A stretch of DNA of 64,000 nt from an uncultured Pelagibacteraceae bacterium (GTDB lineage Bacteria > Pseudomonadota > Alphaproteobacteria > Pelagibacterales > Pelagibacteraceae). Numbering within the stretch: position 1 is the stretch's first letter; each line of letters begins with the position of its first letter. Positions 40,363-49,550 of the stretch are shown piece by piece. The position numbers and the translations under genes were made by a program. The stretch covers positions 22,770 to 86,769 of the forward strand of contig CACIZC010000005.1 in NCBI GenBank assembly GCA_902591045.1, given 5' to 3'. The notes below the pieces were generated by a model, which saw only the letters and a program-made list of their open reading frames with translations, did not search any database and was not told the DNA's origin.

Positions 40363-41139
40363 ATGGCTAGAGGGATAAAAGTTTTTATTAGAGTGCTAAC
40401 ACTATCGTTTTTGGTGTATACAGCCCCTTTGTCTGCTTCAGAAAAATACACAGCTAGCGAATGTTTTGAAGGGGTAAGCAGAGCAACACTTAAATTCAAT
40501 CGAGGCTTAGATAATGCAATTTTTAAACCGATTGCTAAAGGTTATAGAACATTACCGGTTCCGATACGCGTAGGGACGAGTAATGCCGTAGGAAACTTAA
40601 GATCATTACTAACCTTATCAAATAACTTACTTCAAGGAGATTTTAGAGGTGCTGGAAATACAGCAGGTAGGTTTGCTATAAATACTACTGTTGGCATATT
40701 GGGACTTTTTGATCCAGCAGCTAAAATGGGATTAGAAAAAAGAGGCAGAGAAGACCTTGGTCAAACTTTAGGTGTTTGGGGCTTAGGAACCGGATGCTAT
40801 TTTGTTCTACCCGTTTTAGGACCAACGACAGCAAGAGATGCTGTGGGTCTGTTTGGTAATACATTAATAGACCCCGTGTATCAAATAACTCATAATAACG
40901 AAGTAATGGACAGAAGCTATTCCGAACATAATTATTATTATTACAAAGGAACTGATGCTGTTGATTTTAGGTCAAAAAATATTGAAACAATAGAGAGTTT
41001 AGAGAATAACTCTATAGATTTTTATGCTTCTGTTAAAAGTGTTTATTTGCAAAATAGAATAAAAAAAATATCAAACACTTTGGATACCGATTCAAAATCC
41101 CAAGATGACAGCGATTGGGAAGAAATAGATAACCAATAG
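40363..41139 (+). CDS. mlaA: MlaA/VacJ phospholipid-removal protein, apparently without lipobox
   Basis: Outer-membrane donut protein that extracts misplaced phospholipids from the outer leaflet and passes them to MlaC. Conserved parts: FNRGLDNAIFKPIAKGYRTLPVPIRVGTSNAVGNLRSLLTLSNNLLQGDF, GRFAINTTVGILGLFDPA, RGREDLGQTLGVWGLGTGCYFVLPVLGPTTARDAVG and DPVYQI. The length of 258 is normal. The signal peptide (VFIRVLTLSFLVYTAPLSASEK) ends in an ordinary SPase I-like site; there is no L-x-G/A-C lipobox, although MlaA is usually a lipoprotein. mlaC follows after 8 bp. Confidence 0.92.
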   Translation: MARGIKVFIRVLTLSFLVYTAPLSASEKYTASECFEGVSRATLKFNRGLDNAIFKPIAKGYRTLPVPIRVGTSNAVGNLRSLLTLSNNLLQGDFRGAGNTAGRFAINTTVGILGLFDPAAKMGLEKRGREDLGQTLGVWGLGTGCYFVLPVLGPTTARDAVGLFGNTLIDPVYQITHNNEVMDRSYSEHNYYYYKGTDAVDFRSKNIETIESLENNSIDFYASVKSVYLQNRIKKISNTLDTDSKSQDDSDWEEIDNQ

Positions 41140-41147
41140 AATCTGAC

Positions 41148-41753
41148 ATGAAAAGAGCTTTGTCTTTTGCAGGTATTGTTCTATTGATTTTGTTTTTTCC
41201 TCAAAATAAAGGTTTTTCTTATAGTACTGATCCTAAACAGTTTATATCTGAAATAATTGATGATGCTAAAATAATTCTCAATAATAAAAACGATTCTAAA
41301 AAGATAAGGGCAAAAAAACTTTCTGATATAGCTTTGAAGACTGTAGATATAAAAGGTCTTAGTTATTATACGCTTGGTTCTAAAAGAAAAGAACTCAGTG
41401 AAGATGAATTAAAAAAATATGAAAGAATTTTTAAGGATTATTTTATAAAAAGCTTTACTTCTAGATTAATTGATTATTCAGATCCTAAAATAGACGTTTT
41501 GTCCTCAGAAGAAGTGAACGCAAAATACACTATTGTAAAAACTGTATTGTTAGGAACCGATAAAAAGCCAGAAGTCAAAATTGATTGGAGAGTTTATACC
41601 AAAAATCCAGACAACCCCTTAATTCGGGATTTACTAATAGAAGGCTTAAGCTTAGCAAGAACACAGAAAGAGGAGTTTGCTTCAATATTGAGTTCAAATA
41701 ACAATGATATTAATGCATTGTTTAAAAAACTTGAGGAGTTTATAAATAATTAG
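41148..41753 (+). CDS. mlaC: Periplasmic phospholipid-binding protein MlaC
   Basis: Shuttles phospholipids between MlaA in the outer membrane and the MlaFEDB transporter. A signal peptide (RALSFAGIVLLILFFPQNKGFSYS) is followed by the Ttg2/MlaC fold: DPKQFISEIIDDAKIILNN, RAKKLSDIALKTVDIKGLSYYTLG, EYERIFKDYFIKSFTSRL-like helix, VLLGTDKKPEVKIDWRVYTKN, IRDLLIEGLSLARTQKEEFASILSSNNNDINALFKKLEEF. 201 residues, typical. mlaA-mlaC pairing without mlaD/E/F nearby is seen in alphaproteobacteria; the transporter genes are not in this window. Confidence 0.9.
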   Translation: MKRALSFAGIVLLILFFPQNKGFSYSTDPKQFISEIIDDAKIILNNKNDSKKIRAKKLSDIALKTVDIKGLSYYTLGSKRKELSEDELKKYERIFKDYFIKSFTSRLIDYSDPKIDVLSSEEVNAKYTIVKTVLLGTDKKPEVKIDWRVYTKNPDNPLIRDLLIEGLSLARTQKEEFASILSSNNNDINALFKKLEEFINN

Positions 41754-41810
41754 TTATGGTTTTATATTTAGTTTTAGCTTTGTGGTTAGTGGGAACGATG
41801 TCGGAGTAAC

Positions 41811-41887
41811 TGGTGGGCCCGCCAGGATTCGAACCTGGGACCAATACATTATGAGTGTACTGCTCTAACCAGCTGAGCTACAGGCCC
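41811..41887 (-). tRNA. tRNA with CAU anticodon (elongator Met or Ile2)
   Basis: The reverse complement folds as a full cloverleaf: acceptor GGGCCTG/CGGGCCC (one mismatch-type closing pair), D arm GCTCAGCTGGTTAGAGC, anticodon stem-loop GTACA-CTCATAA-TGTAT, T arm CCAGG-TTCGAAC-CCTGG, discriminator A and encoded CCA. The anticodon is CAU. It lacks the initiator-type features (three GC pairs in the anticodon stem, C1:A72 mismatch), so it is elongator tRNA-Met or the lysidine-modified tRNA-Ile2. Sequence alone does not settle which. Confidence 0.92.
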
Positions 41888-41937
41888 TTTTAGTATAAAA
41901 TCTGATTTATAATTAATATATATCAAGTTGGATATCT

Positions 41938-42933
41938 ATGAAAAAGATAATAACAGTGGTTGTCTCTTTGGTAATATCTTTAGTTCTAGTAGAAATTATT
42001 CTGAAAGTTACCGGATTTAAACCTTGGGAGTCAGTGGTATTTGAAAATCCAGGTATTTTTAAATCAGATCCAGTATTGGGATGGAAGGCAACAAAAGGTT
42101 CGTTTGAAATAAACCCTTCGAATTCCAAAGGGGAAAAGACATTAATGAATTTTGGAGAAAATGGAGATAGAAGAACGGGTCAGAAAAAAAAAGAAAACAG
42201 TCAGTCAGTAATTATAATAGGCGGATCGTTCGCTCAAGGTTGGGGGGTAAATGATGATGAAACTTTTTCATATATGTTTCAAAAAACAAACCCAAAAATA
42301 GAAGTCTATAACTTTGGTCAGTCTGGTTATGGAGGCGTTCAATCACTTTTGCTTTTGAAAAAAGAAATTAAAAAAATTAATAATACTAAATTGGTTATTT
42401 ATGGTTTTATTGAACACCACGAATATAGAAATGTTGCAAGAAGCGCATGGTTAAGAACTTTAGCAAAATACTCTTCGAGAGGTTACTCTGATAGTCCATC
42501 AGTACCATTTGGAACTATTAATTCAGAAAATAATTTAGTAATAAATGAGCCCATAAGTTACATAAAGCTCCCTTTTAGAGAAATCTCTTCTCTAGTAACT
42601 CTAGTAGAGAAAGTTTATATGAAATTGAAAATCAAGAAAAGGAAAAAAATTCAAAAACTTGTTACTGAAAAAACTATTCTTGAAATGAAAAAAACAGCAG
42701 AGAGTAATAATTCTGAATTTATTTTATTAATGCTTGAATGGACAAATAATTATGCAAAGGAAAATTATGAAAATTTTTTAAAAGAAAATAAAATTAAATA
42801 CGTTAATTGTGCATTTAAGTTAGACAGTAGTACTTTAGTGCCTGGCGATTATCATCCCAACAAAAAGGGTCATGAAATCTATAATAAGTGCTTGAATAGT
42901 TATGTAAAAGCTGGGGGTTTTTTAAATTTCTAA
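41938..42933 (+). CDS. Membrane-anchored SGNH/GDSL-like hydrolase
   Basis: A 331-residue protein with an N-terminal membrane helix (KKIITVVVSLVISLVLVEIILKV) and a periplasmic SGNH domain. Block I is VIIIGGSFAQGWGVND (Ser nucleophile), block II/III-like VYNFGQSGYGGVQSLL, an unusual FIEHHEYRNVARSAW segment, and block V DYHPNKKGHEIYN (Asp-x-x-His). Such anchored SGNH proteins often add or remove acetyl groups on surface glycans. It starts a small accessory block and is convergent with the next gene (4 bp overlap). Confidence 0.7.
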   Translation: MKKIITVVVSLVISLVLVEIILKVTGFKPWESVVFENPGIFKSDPVLGWKATKGSFEINPSNSKGEKTLMNFGENGDRRTGQKKKENSQSVIIIGGSFAQGWGVNDDETFSYMFQKTNPKIEVYNFGQSGYGGVQSLLLLKKEIKKINNTKLVIYGFIEHHEYRNVARSAWLRTLAKYSSRGYSDSPSVPFGTINSENNLVINEPISYIKLPFREISSLVTLVEKVYMKLKIKKRKKIQKLVTEKTILEMKKTAESNNSEFILLMLEWTNNYAKENYENFLKENKIKYVNCAFKLDSSTLVPGDYHPNKKGHEIYNKCLNSYVKAGGFLNF

Positions 42934-43673
42934 TCTTTTTTTGATAAAATAACGAAAATATTAAATGTGAAAAACTCCTCTAAAAATTTTATCTTACTCA
43001 TCAATTTAAATAATATAGTGGAAGGGTTATTTGAACAATTTTTTTTTAGTAAATCAATATTAAAAGATGAGTTCTCAAATATCTTAAGATATTGTTCTAA
43101 AGAATACATGTTTAAACCTAACTGGGTTATTGAATTTATCGTTTTTTTTTGGTTTCTATTAATCCTTCTAATTAAAAAAGATTTTGGAAAAATTAAATGA
43201 GACCATGGTATTAGAGGAAAAACTCTTCCGTGGTCACCATTAAAAAAATTATATAATGGACCAAAACCAGAAAAAATCTTTCCTTTAGGTTTAAGTAATT
43301 GATCCATTGACTTTAAAACGTCATCTAGATTTAATGTGTGTTCAAAAGTTTCTTTGGAAACAATATAGTCAAATTTTTCAGTTCCTTCCCATGAATTTAT
43401 ATCAATAAGCTTAAATTCTATTTTTTCATTATACTGGGGAAAGTTCTTTTCTAAATTTTCTTTTGCAAAATCTATGTATGAAGCATCTAAATCTATACCA
43501 ACAATTTTTTTTGGATTATGTTTGGCTAAATCAATAGACATTGCCCCATGGCCACAACCAAAATCTAATACTGTTTTGTTATTTAAATCTGGTTTTCCAC
43601 CCATTCTATCCCAAAAATACTTTTGACGACTTAATTCGCTATTAAAATAATCTAAGTATTTTTTGGTGAGCAT
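42930..43673 (-). CDS. Class I SAM-dependent methyltransferase
   Basis: A 247-residue methyltransferase with motif I VLDFGCGHGAMSIDLAKH, motif post-I KIVGIDLDASYIDFAKENL, and motif IV FDYIVSKETFEHTLNLDDVLKSMDQLLKPKGKIFSGFGPLY, the UbiE/Methyltransf_11 pattern. The C-terminal third (INSITQLGLNMYSLEQYLKIFENS...) is hydrophobic and basic and resembles methyltransferases in polysaccharide clusters. The acceptor is unknown. It is 19 bp downstream of the MBL-fold gene on the same strand, so probably co-transcribed with it and with the FkbM gene. Confidence 0.78.
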   Translation of the reverse strand: MLTKKYLDYFNSELSRQKYFWDRMGGKPDLNNKTVLDFGCGHGAMSIDLAKHNPKKIVGIDLDASYIDFAKENLEKNFPQYNEKIEFKLIDINSWEGTEKFDYIVSKETFEHTLNLDDVLKSMDQLLKPKGKIFSGFGPLYNFFNGDHGRVFPLIPWSHLIFPKSFLIRRINRNQKKTINSITQLGLNMYSLEQYLKIFENSSFNIDLLKKNCSNNPSTILFKLMSKIKFLEEFFTFNIFVILSKKD

Positions 43674-43692
43674 TTTTTAGATAAAAATATTC

Positions 43693-45039
43693 CTACTTTA
43701 ATTTTCTTAAAAAGACTACAAGTTTTTTTAAAAATAACAGAATAATATTTAACTTAAATATTAGGCCTAAATTTAATTTTAAACCCATGGCATTTAAGCT
43801 ACCTATAGCCAAAGTTTTTGAAACTTTAGAAAAATTTTTAGAATCACACTCAAAACAACCATTTACAGTTAAAGTATCAAATCCAAATTCATTTTTAAAA
43901 ATAAATGATAAAGATTCACTGTGCATAGAAATATCATGTTTGGTATTATCTATTTTTTTAAGACCAGAAAAAATAGAATATTCATAATTCTGGTTATTAT
44001 CTAATAGAAAAATATTAAGTTTTTGAAAAGCCCCAAAAAAATTAAATTTATATAATAAATAAATTAAAGTTTTAGAATTTTTTTTGAATATTTGTTTTTG
44101 ATAATTAATAAAATCATTTTGAATATCTTCAAGTGTTTTATTTTTTTTATAAAAATCTACCATCTTATTATTGCTATTTAACTGATACTTGTCTTTCCAA
44201 AATTCTAAAGAATTTTGATCTTGTTGCAGTTCACTTAAAATTTGTTTTTCACCTGGCCTCATTATTACAGAATCTACTGAATTTTTTTTTAGATAATCTT
44301 TTACCCTTTCTGGAGTATTAATAGAGTCATTCATATAAAAATTTAATTTGTTTGAAAAATAAACAAAACTAGCAAATGGTATTACTTTTTTGCAATTTAA
44401 AATTTTTGATTGATTACAAACATCAGCTAATTTTTCTTTGGCTGCGTTTTCTCTAAAAATTTTACCTTTTTTTCCTCCTTTCCAAGCTGCATAACTAAAT
44501 TGTGTTAATAATACATCGAATGTACCAAATTTTTTTTTGAATTTTTTTATTTCTTTAATATTTCGAAGCGGACAATCGTTTAGGTTTAAAATTTTTGTAT
44601 CTGGAGTTTTTATTGATATAGAGGAGTCGTAAAAATCATGTTTTATAATTTCTACTTCAATAAAATTTCCGATTTTATTTTTTTTTTGATCTAATTCTAA
44701 GACCTTAAAATTTTTATTTTTTAGAAAATTTATTACTCTTTGATCTTTTGTTTTTTGAAATAAAAAGATTATTCCTTTTTGAATAATTTTTTTTTTTATT
44801 TCATCATTTAATAAATAATTTGGATTAAAATGGTCGGGATGTTCATGTGAAATATAAATATGTGAAGTTCTATCTAATACTTGATTGATGTAATTATTTT
44901 CATTTTCATAAAGTAATCTCCATCCACTATGAAAAACAGATTTTGAATACCATGGGTCTGATAATATGCCTATTTCTCCACAACAAATTAAAACAGATGC
45001 ATGGTTTATAAATTCTATTGTCGTTTTATTTTTATTCAT
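43693..45039 (-). CDS. Metallo-beta-lactamase-fold hydrolase of the CMAH/UlaG-like type
   Basis: A 448-residue protein whose first half is an MBL-fold domain: IEFINHASVLICCGEIGILSDPWYSKSVFHSGWRLLYE, then the metal motif HIYISHEHPDHFNP (HxHxDH) and VIPFASFVYFS. The DPW...GWRLL wording resembles the enzyme domain of CMP-Neu5Ac hydroxylase-like proteins, but I see no Rieske Cys-His pair, so hydroxylation is not supported. The second half (about 300-448) is unlike anything I recognise and ends in a hydrophobic helix (LGLIFKLNIILLFLKKLVVFL) that may dock to the membrane. It overlaps the FkbM gene by 8 bp. Confidence 0.65.
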   Translation of the reverse strand: MNKNKTTIEFINHASVLICCGEIGILSDPWYSKSVFHSGWRLLYENENNYINQVLDRTSHIYISHEHPDHFNPNYLLNDEIKKKIIQKGIIFLFQKTKDQRVINFLKNKNFKVLELDQKKNKIGNFIEVEIIKHDFYDSSISIKTPDTKILNLNDCPLRNIKEIKKFKKKFGTFDVLLTQFSYAAWKGGKKGKIFRENAAKEKLADVCNQSKILNCKKVIPFASFVYFSNKLNFYMNDSINTPERVKDYLKKNSVDSVIMRPGEKQILSELQQDQNSLEFWKDKYQLNSNNKMVDFYKKNKTLEDIQNDFINYQKQIFKKNSKTLIYLLYKFNFFGAFQKLNIFLLDNNQNYEYSIFSGLKKIDNTKHDISMHSESLSFIFKNEFGFDTLTVNGCFECDSKNFSKVSKTLAIGSLNAMGLKLNLGLIFKLNIILLFLKKLVVFLRKLK

Positions 45040-45811
45040 TCCTATAAAACCTTTGTGCTGAACCTACCTTGCTATAACTAAAAATGCTTGGTACAAATTC
45101 TTGTACTGACTCTCCATCTACGTTTAAACAATCTATAAAATTCCAAAATTTTTTATCTATAGAAGCAACAGTTTTTACCTCTTCTCCTTCGTTATCAATT
45201 TTGATTATATGAATTTTTCCATGTTTTTTTATTATCTTGTCAATACAAGAATTGATGCTTAAAACATCGCACTTTTCTTTTTCGTAAAAATTTAATCCTT
45301 TTTCATTATTTAGTGAATTGTAAACACCGCTCTCCTCTAAATTTAAGTATGATGAAAAATTTTTAGAACTTACCGCATTTTTGTAAATAAAAAATCTATC
45401 CTTAAATTCTTTTAAATTTTCTTTTAATTTTGTAAAATTTTTTGAAGAAGGTTCGTAACAATAAACTATTGTTTTATCATTTCGTGTAAGCCAGTAAACT
45501 GCTGATAATCCTATATTAGAACCAATATCCAACACTATTTTATATTTTTGACTGTAAAAATAATCTTCGCGACAAAAAATTAAATTGAATGTTGAAAAAT
45601 CATTTGCCGAATATAGATTTACTTTTGCTGTTCCAGTTGGTGAATTAAAATGTAATAACCTAGGGTATCTTCCTGATGAAAATATTTCACTAAATATTGC
45701 ATTAAAAGGTTTTTTGTGAATATTAAAAAATTTGGATATGGCAAAATAATTTTCAATTTGAAATATTCTTTTGATGAAAGTAATAAAATTTCTTTTACCA
45801 ATTTTAAACAT
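45032..45811 (-). CDS. FkbM family methyltransferase
   Basis: A 259-residue SAM methyltransferase. KIVLDIGSNIGLSAVYWLTRNDKTIVYCYEPSSKNFTKLKENLKEF is the FkbM motif I region, and IHIIKIDNEGEEVKTVASIDKKFW matches the family's IKIDxEGxE block. Such proteins O-methylate sugars or lipid headgroups in surface polysaccharide loci. It is the first gene of a three-gene minus-strand unit (FkbM, MBL-fold, methyltransferase) and lies 23 bp downstream of rpoD's stop, so read-through from rpoD is possible. Confidence 0.82.
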   Translation of the reverse strand: MFKIGKRNFITFIKRIFQIENYFAISKFFNIHKKPFNAIFSEIFSSGRYPRLLHFNSPTGTAKVNLYSANDFSTFNLIFCREDYFYSQKYKIVLDIGSNIGLSAVYWLTRNDKTIVYCYEPSSKNFTKLKENLKEFKDRFFIYKNAVSSKNFSSYLNLEESGVYNSLNNEKGLNFYEKEKCDVLSINSCIDKIIKKHGKIHIIKIDNEGEEVKTVASIDKKFWNFIDCLNVDGESVQEFVPSIFSYSKVGSAQRFYRNE

Positions 45812-45834
45812 TTGTTTAGATAAAAATATTTTAA

Positions 45835-47718
45835 CTATTTTTCTAAAAAGCTTTTTAGCTGTTTTGATCTACTAGGATGTTTAAGTTTTCTTAAGGCCTT
45901 AGCTTCAATTTGTCTAATTCTCTCTCGCGTTACAGAAAATTGTAAACCAACTTCTTCCAAAGTATGATCGGTGTTCATTCCAATTCCAAATCTCATTCTT
46001 AGAACACGTTCTTCTCTGGGTGTTAATGATGCAAGAATTTTTGTAGTTGACTCACTTAAGTTTGATCTAATTGCTGTATCTAGTGGCTGCAGTGCATTTT
46101 TATCCTCTATAAAATCTCCTAAGCTACTATCTTCTTCGTCACCAACTGGTGTTTCTAATGATACAGGCTCTTTAGAAATTTTTAAAACTTTTCTAACTTT
46201 TTCTAATGGCATAGCTAATTTTTTGGCTAATTCTTCTGGTGTCGCCTCTCGACCAAATTCACTAAGAATTTGTCTCTGCGTTCTTACAATTTTATTTATA
46301 GTCTCAATCATATGAACAGGAATTCTGATTGTTCTAGCCTGATCTGCAATTGATCTTGTGATAGCTTGTCTTATCCACCAAGTTGCATATGTTGAAAATT
46401 TATATCCTCTTCTATACTCAAATTTATCTACGGCTTTCATCAATCCTATATTTCCCTCCTGAATAAGATCTAAGAATTGTAGTCCTCTATTGGTATATTT
46501 TTTTGCAATTGAAATTACTAGTCTCAGGTTTGCTTCGACCATTTCTTTTTTAGCTATTCTTGACTCTCTTTCACCTTTTTGAATTCTTTTTACTAATTGC
46601 TTAAACTCACCTACGGATAACTCCACGTTCTTACTAAACTCAACAAGCCTTTCTCTTATTTCATTAAATTCCTTTTGATGCTTTTTAAAAAAACTTCTCC
46701 ATGTCTTATTTTCTTTTAAGAAAGATTCAAATTTTGGATTTATTTCATTGCCTATATAATATTTTACAAATTCTTCTCGAGATATCTTGTTGTCCAGTGC
46801 CAGCCTCAATAAAACACCTTCAAGTGATAGAATTTTTTTATTTTCTTTATAATGCGCTTGTACTAATTCCTCTACTACCGATGGGCTTAATTGCAAATTT
46901 TTAAAATCATTAACCAATATACCTTGGATTTTTTTCAAATTTTTATTTTTTGACACTGACAACTCTTTCGAATCAAGAATGCAGTTCAATTTTTCTATTT
47001 GGTATTTTTTTAGTTTAGCGTAGTTCTTTGATAAATTTGTTATTAATTGTATTATTTTGGGTTTAATTTCTTCTTCCATTGCGGCAAGAGAAACATTAAA
47101 TTCATCTTCGGCATCAACATAATCTTCCTCTTTTTTCTTTTCATCGTCATTTTCTTTGTCATCTTTTTTAAGCTTGGCTACTTTCTTTTCTTTATCTGGT
47201 TTTTCCTCTAAATTTTTTTCTTCCTCTTCGTCATTTTCAAAATCTTCATAGGTTGAGTCTATGTCTATAATATCTCTTATTAAAAGTTCGTTCTTTTCGA
47301 GCTGATCTTTCCATTGAAAAATGGCTTTGGCTACTAAAGGGCTTTGTGTAAGAGCGTTTATCATCACATCTTTTCCCGCTTCAATTCTTTTGGCTATTGC
47401 AATCTCTCCCTCTCTCGAAAGTAATTCAACCCCTCCCATTTCTCGCAGGTACATTCTTATTGGATCGTCACTTTTCTCCGAGGTTTTGTCTGAATCAGTT
47501 TGGCTTGTTTCTTTCTTTTTTTGTGATTGAAAATCAGATTTTTTTTGTACTAAGGCAATTTTGTTGTCAAATATGATTAATATTGCTTTCTCCAGATTCT
47601 CTGATGAGCTTCCTCTTTTTCCTAAAGATTTTCCTAGTTCTTCATAGGTAATAAAGCCTCTGTGCAAACCCTTGTTTAAAAGCCTTTCAAAAGATTTGGT
47701 GATTAATTTCTTTTCCAT
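45835..47718 (-). CDS. rpoD: RNA polymerase primary sigma factor RpoD
   Basis: Housekeeping sigma-70. Region 1.1 is at the N terminus ([27 protein letters not shown]), region 1.2 [31 protein letters not shown], a non-conserved highly acidic insert (about 155-205, rich in Asp/Glu/Lys), region 2 [76 protein letters not shown], region 3, and region 4 [48 protein letters not shown]. 627 residues. It follows dnaG after 61 bp; a TATAAT box in this gap suggests it may also have its own promoter. Confidence 0.97.
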   Translation of the reverse strand: MEKKLITKSFERLLNKGLHRGFITYEELGKSLGKRGSSSENLEKAILIIFDNKIALVQKKSDFQSQKKKETSQTDSDKTSEKSDDPIRMYLREMGGVELLSREGEIAIAKRIEAGKDVMINALTQSPLVAKAIFQWKDQLEKNELLIRDIIDIDSTYEDFENDEEEEKNLEEKPDKEKKVAKLKKDDKENDDEKKKEEDYVDAEDEFNVSLAAMEEEIKPKIIQLITNLSKNYAKLKKYQIEKLNCILDSKELSVSKNKNLKKIQGILVNDFKNLQLSPSVVEELVQAHYKENKKILSLEGVLLRLALDNKISREEFVKYYIGNEINPKFESFLKENKTWRSFFKKHQKEFNEIRERLVEFSKNVELSVGEFKQLVKRIQKGERESRIAKKEMVEANLRLVISIAKKYTNRGLQFLDLIQEGNIGLMKAVDKFEYRRGYKFSTYATWWIRQAITRSIADQARTIRIPVHMIETINKIVRTQRQILSEFGREATPEELAKKLAMPLEKVRKVLKISKEPVSLETPVGDEEDSSLGDFIEDKNALQPLDTAIRSNLSESTTKILASLTPREERVLRMRFGIGMNTDHTLEEVGLQFSVTRERIRQIEAKALRKLKHPSRSKQLKSFLEK

Positions 47719-47779
47719 ATTTATGATTATGAGCCCCTCATTATATATAGAGACTAATTACGAAAAATCTATACCTAAT

Positions 47780-49549
47780 TTACTCCTTGTTTCTCTGACT
47801 TTTCAACTGCATTAGATCTGCGTAAGATTTTTCATCAAATTCTTCGATTAGTTTATCTTCCAGTTCATCAATTTTTTTTGAAAACTTTATCTCATTTAAT
47901 TCTTTAAGAATTTCATTAAACAAAAGTATCTGTTCATTTTTATCTTTTTTTTTAAATATATTTTTTATCACTGAATTTGTATTTATATCTTCAATATAAT
48001 TAGTATATTTATTTTCTAAATCTTTTTTATTTTTCTCGTCAAATTCGTCCTTGGATATCATGGCTAAAATTTTTTCTTTAATTTCATTAAGTATTTTTGT
48101 AGATAAATCAATATCTTTTAAAATCTCAAGTCTTGGTGAGGCAATTTCTGGATAATTATAAATTACATACAATATTGAATATTCTTTAATCTCCTCCTTG
48201 GTTAGGTGATCTTTAGCAATAGAGATTTTCTTTGTTTCATTAAGCATTCTACTTGTTTGAAAGTTTTTGAATTTTTTATAATTTTGAATTGGAGTAAGTT
48301 TCTTTATTTTTTCTAGATAGTATTCCAATATATATTTTTTAAGAGTTTTATCCTGAATAGTTTGACATAAAGATCTTATTTTTTTTTCAAATCCTGTAAT
48401 CGCAAATGGATTGTTTCTATCTAAAGAATTTGTGTAAGATCTCCATATAAATTCTTCTATGGAGAGGTTTGCTTCTAATAATTTTTCAAAATTTTCTTTG
48501 CCTTTTTGTTTTACATAATCGTCAGGATCTAGTTTGTTAGGTAAAATCATGAAACCAATTTTATTGTTTTCTTTTATAAATGATAAAAGTTGTTCTGCTA
48601 TTCTCAAAGAAGCTTTTTGTCCGCTTGGGTCTCCATCCAAACATAAAATTGAATTTTTAAAAAATTTCCAAATTAAATTGATTTGGTTTTCCGTTAAAGC
48701 TGTTCCTTGATTTGAAACTACATTCCTTATTCCATGTGAATGCAAACTAACGACATCCATATATCCCTCCACGATTAAAACTTCTTGTTTTCTGTTGGGT
48801 ATGGACTTAGCTTTTTCTAGATTAAAAATGTGTTTTCCTTTTTTATAAAATTCTGTCTCTGGTGAGTTTATATACTTTGCAATTTTACTTTGTTCAATTA
48901 TTCTGCCGCCAAATCCTACAACATCACCCACAATATTTTTTATTGGAAAAATTATTCTGGAATGGAATCTGTCTACGAATTTTTTATATTTTTCATTTTT
49001 ATAAAATAAACCAGTTTGTTTTAGATCTTCTTCTGAAAATTTTTTTAAAAGTAGATTGTAATAATCCAATTTTTTTGGGACGAAACCAATTTTAAATTCC
49101 TCCATAACTTTTTTATCCACTCCTCTGTTTTTTAAATATTGAAATGCATTAGATGTCTCGTCTGAAATAAGTTGCTTATGATGATAATCTGAATATTCTT
49201 TTAAAATATTTATATATTTTTGATATCTTTTTTCTTTTTCTTCATCATAAGCCGAAAATCTGTATGGTTGCATACCGGCTTCAGATGCTAATTGTCTTAC
49301 TGCTTCCCCAAACTTAAAAGACTGGGTTTTCATTAAAAAATCAAAAATATTTCCATGCTCTCCTGAGCTAAAGCAATGATAAAATCCCTTTTCATCACTT
49401 ACGGTGAAAGAAGGAGTTTTTTCACTTGTAAAAGGAGATAGACCAACAAACTCTTTCCCTCTTTTTTTCAATTGAACTGTTTTTCCAACAACCTGGGAAA
49501 CCTTTAATCTTAGCTTAATTTCTTCTAGATAATTTTTAGGATACTTCAC
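47780..49549 (-). CDS. dnaG: DNA primase DnaG with degenerate CHC2 zinc finger
   Basis: Makes RNA primers for replication with DnaB. The N-terminal zinc-binding domain is present as a fold (GLSPFTSEKTPSFTVSDEKGFYHCFSSGEHGNIFDFLM, residues 36-73) but three of the four CHC2 ligands are replaced: Ser38, Thr41 and Ser62, leaving only Cys59. The RNA polymerase domain is normal, with VVGFGGRII and the TOPRIM signatures VEGYMDVVSLHSHGI and LDGDPSGQKASLR. The C-terminal DnaB-interacting part is helical and poorly conserved. 589 residues. It is 1 bp from yqeY, in the common yqeY-dnaG-rpoD order. Confidence 0.95.
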   Translation of the reverse strand: MKYPKNYLEEIKLRLKVSQVVGKTVQLKKRGKEFVGLSPFTSEKTPSFTVSDEKGFYHCFSSGEHGNIFDFLMKTQSFKFGEAVRQLASEAGMQPYRFSAYDEEKEKRYQKYINILKEYSDYHHKQLISDETSNAFQYLKNRGVDKKVMEEFKIGFVPKKLDYYNLLLKKFSEEDLKQTGLFYKNEKYKKFVDRFHSRIIFPIKNIVGDVVGFGGRIIEQSKIAKYINSPETEFYKKGKHIFNLEKAKSIPNRKQEVLIVEGYMDVVSLHSHGIRNVVSNQGTALTENQINLIWKFFKNSILCLDGDPSGQKASLRIAEQLLSFIKENNKIGFMILPNKLDPDDYVKQKGKENFEKLLEANLSIEEFIWRSYTNSLDRNNPFAITGFEKKIRSLCQTIQDKTLKKYILEYYLEKIKKLTPIQNYKKFKNFQTSRMLNETKKISIAKDHLTKEEIKEYSILYVIYNYPEIASPRLEILKDIDLSTKILNEIKEKILAMISKDEFDEKNKKDLENKYTNYIEDINTNSVIKNIFKKKDKNEQILLFNEILKELNEIKFSKKIDELEDKLIEEFDEKSYADLMQLKSQRNKE

Positions 49550-49550
49550 G

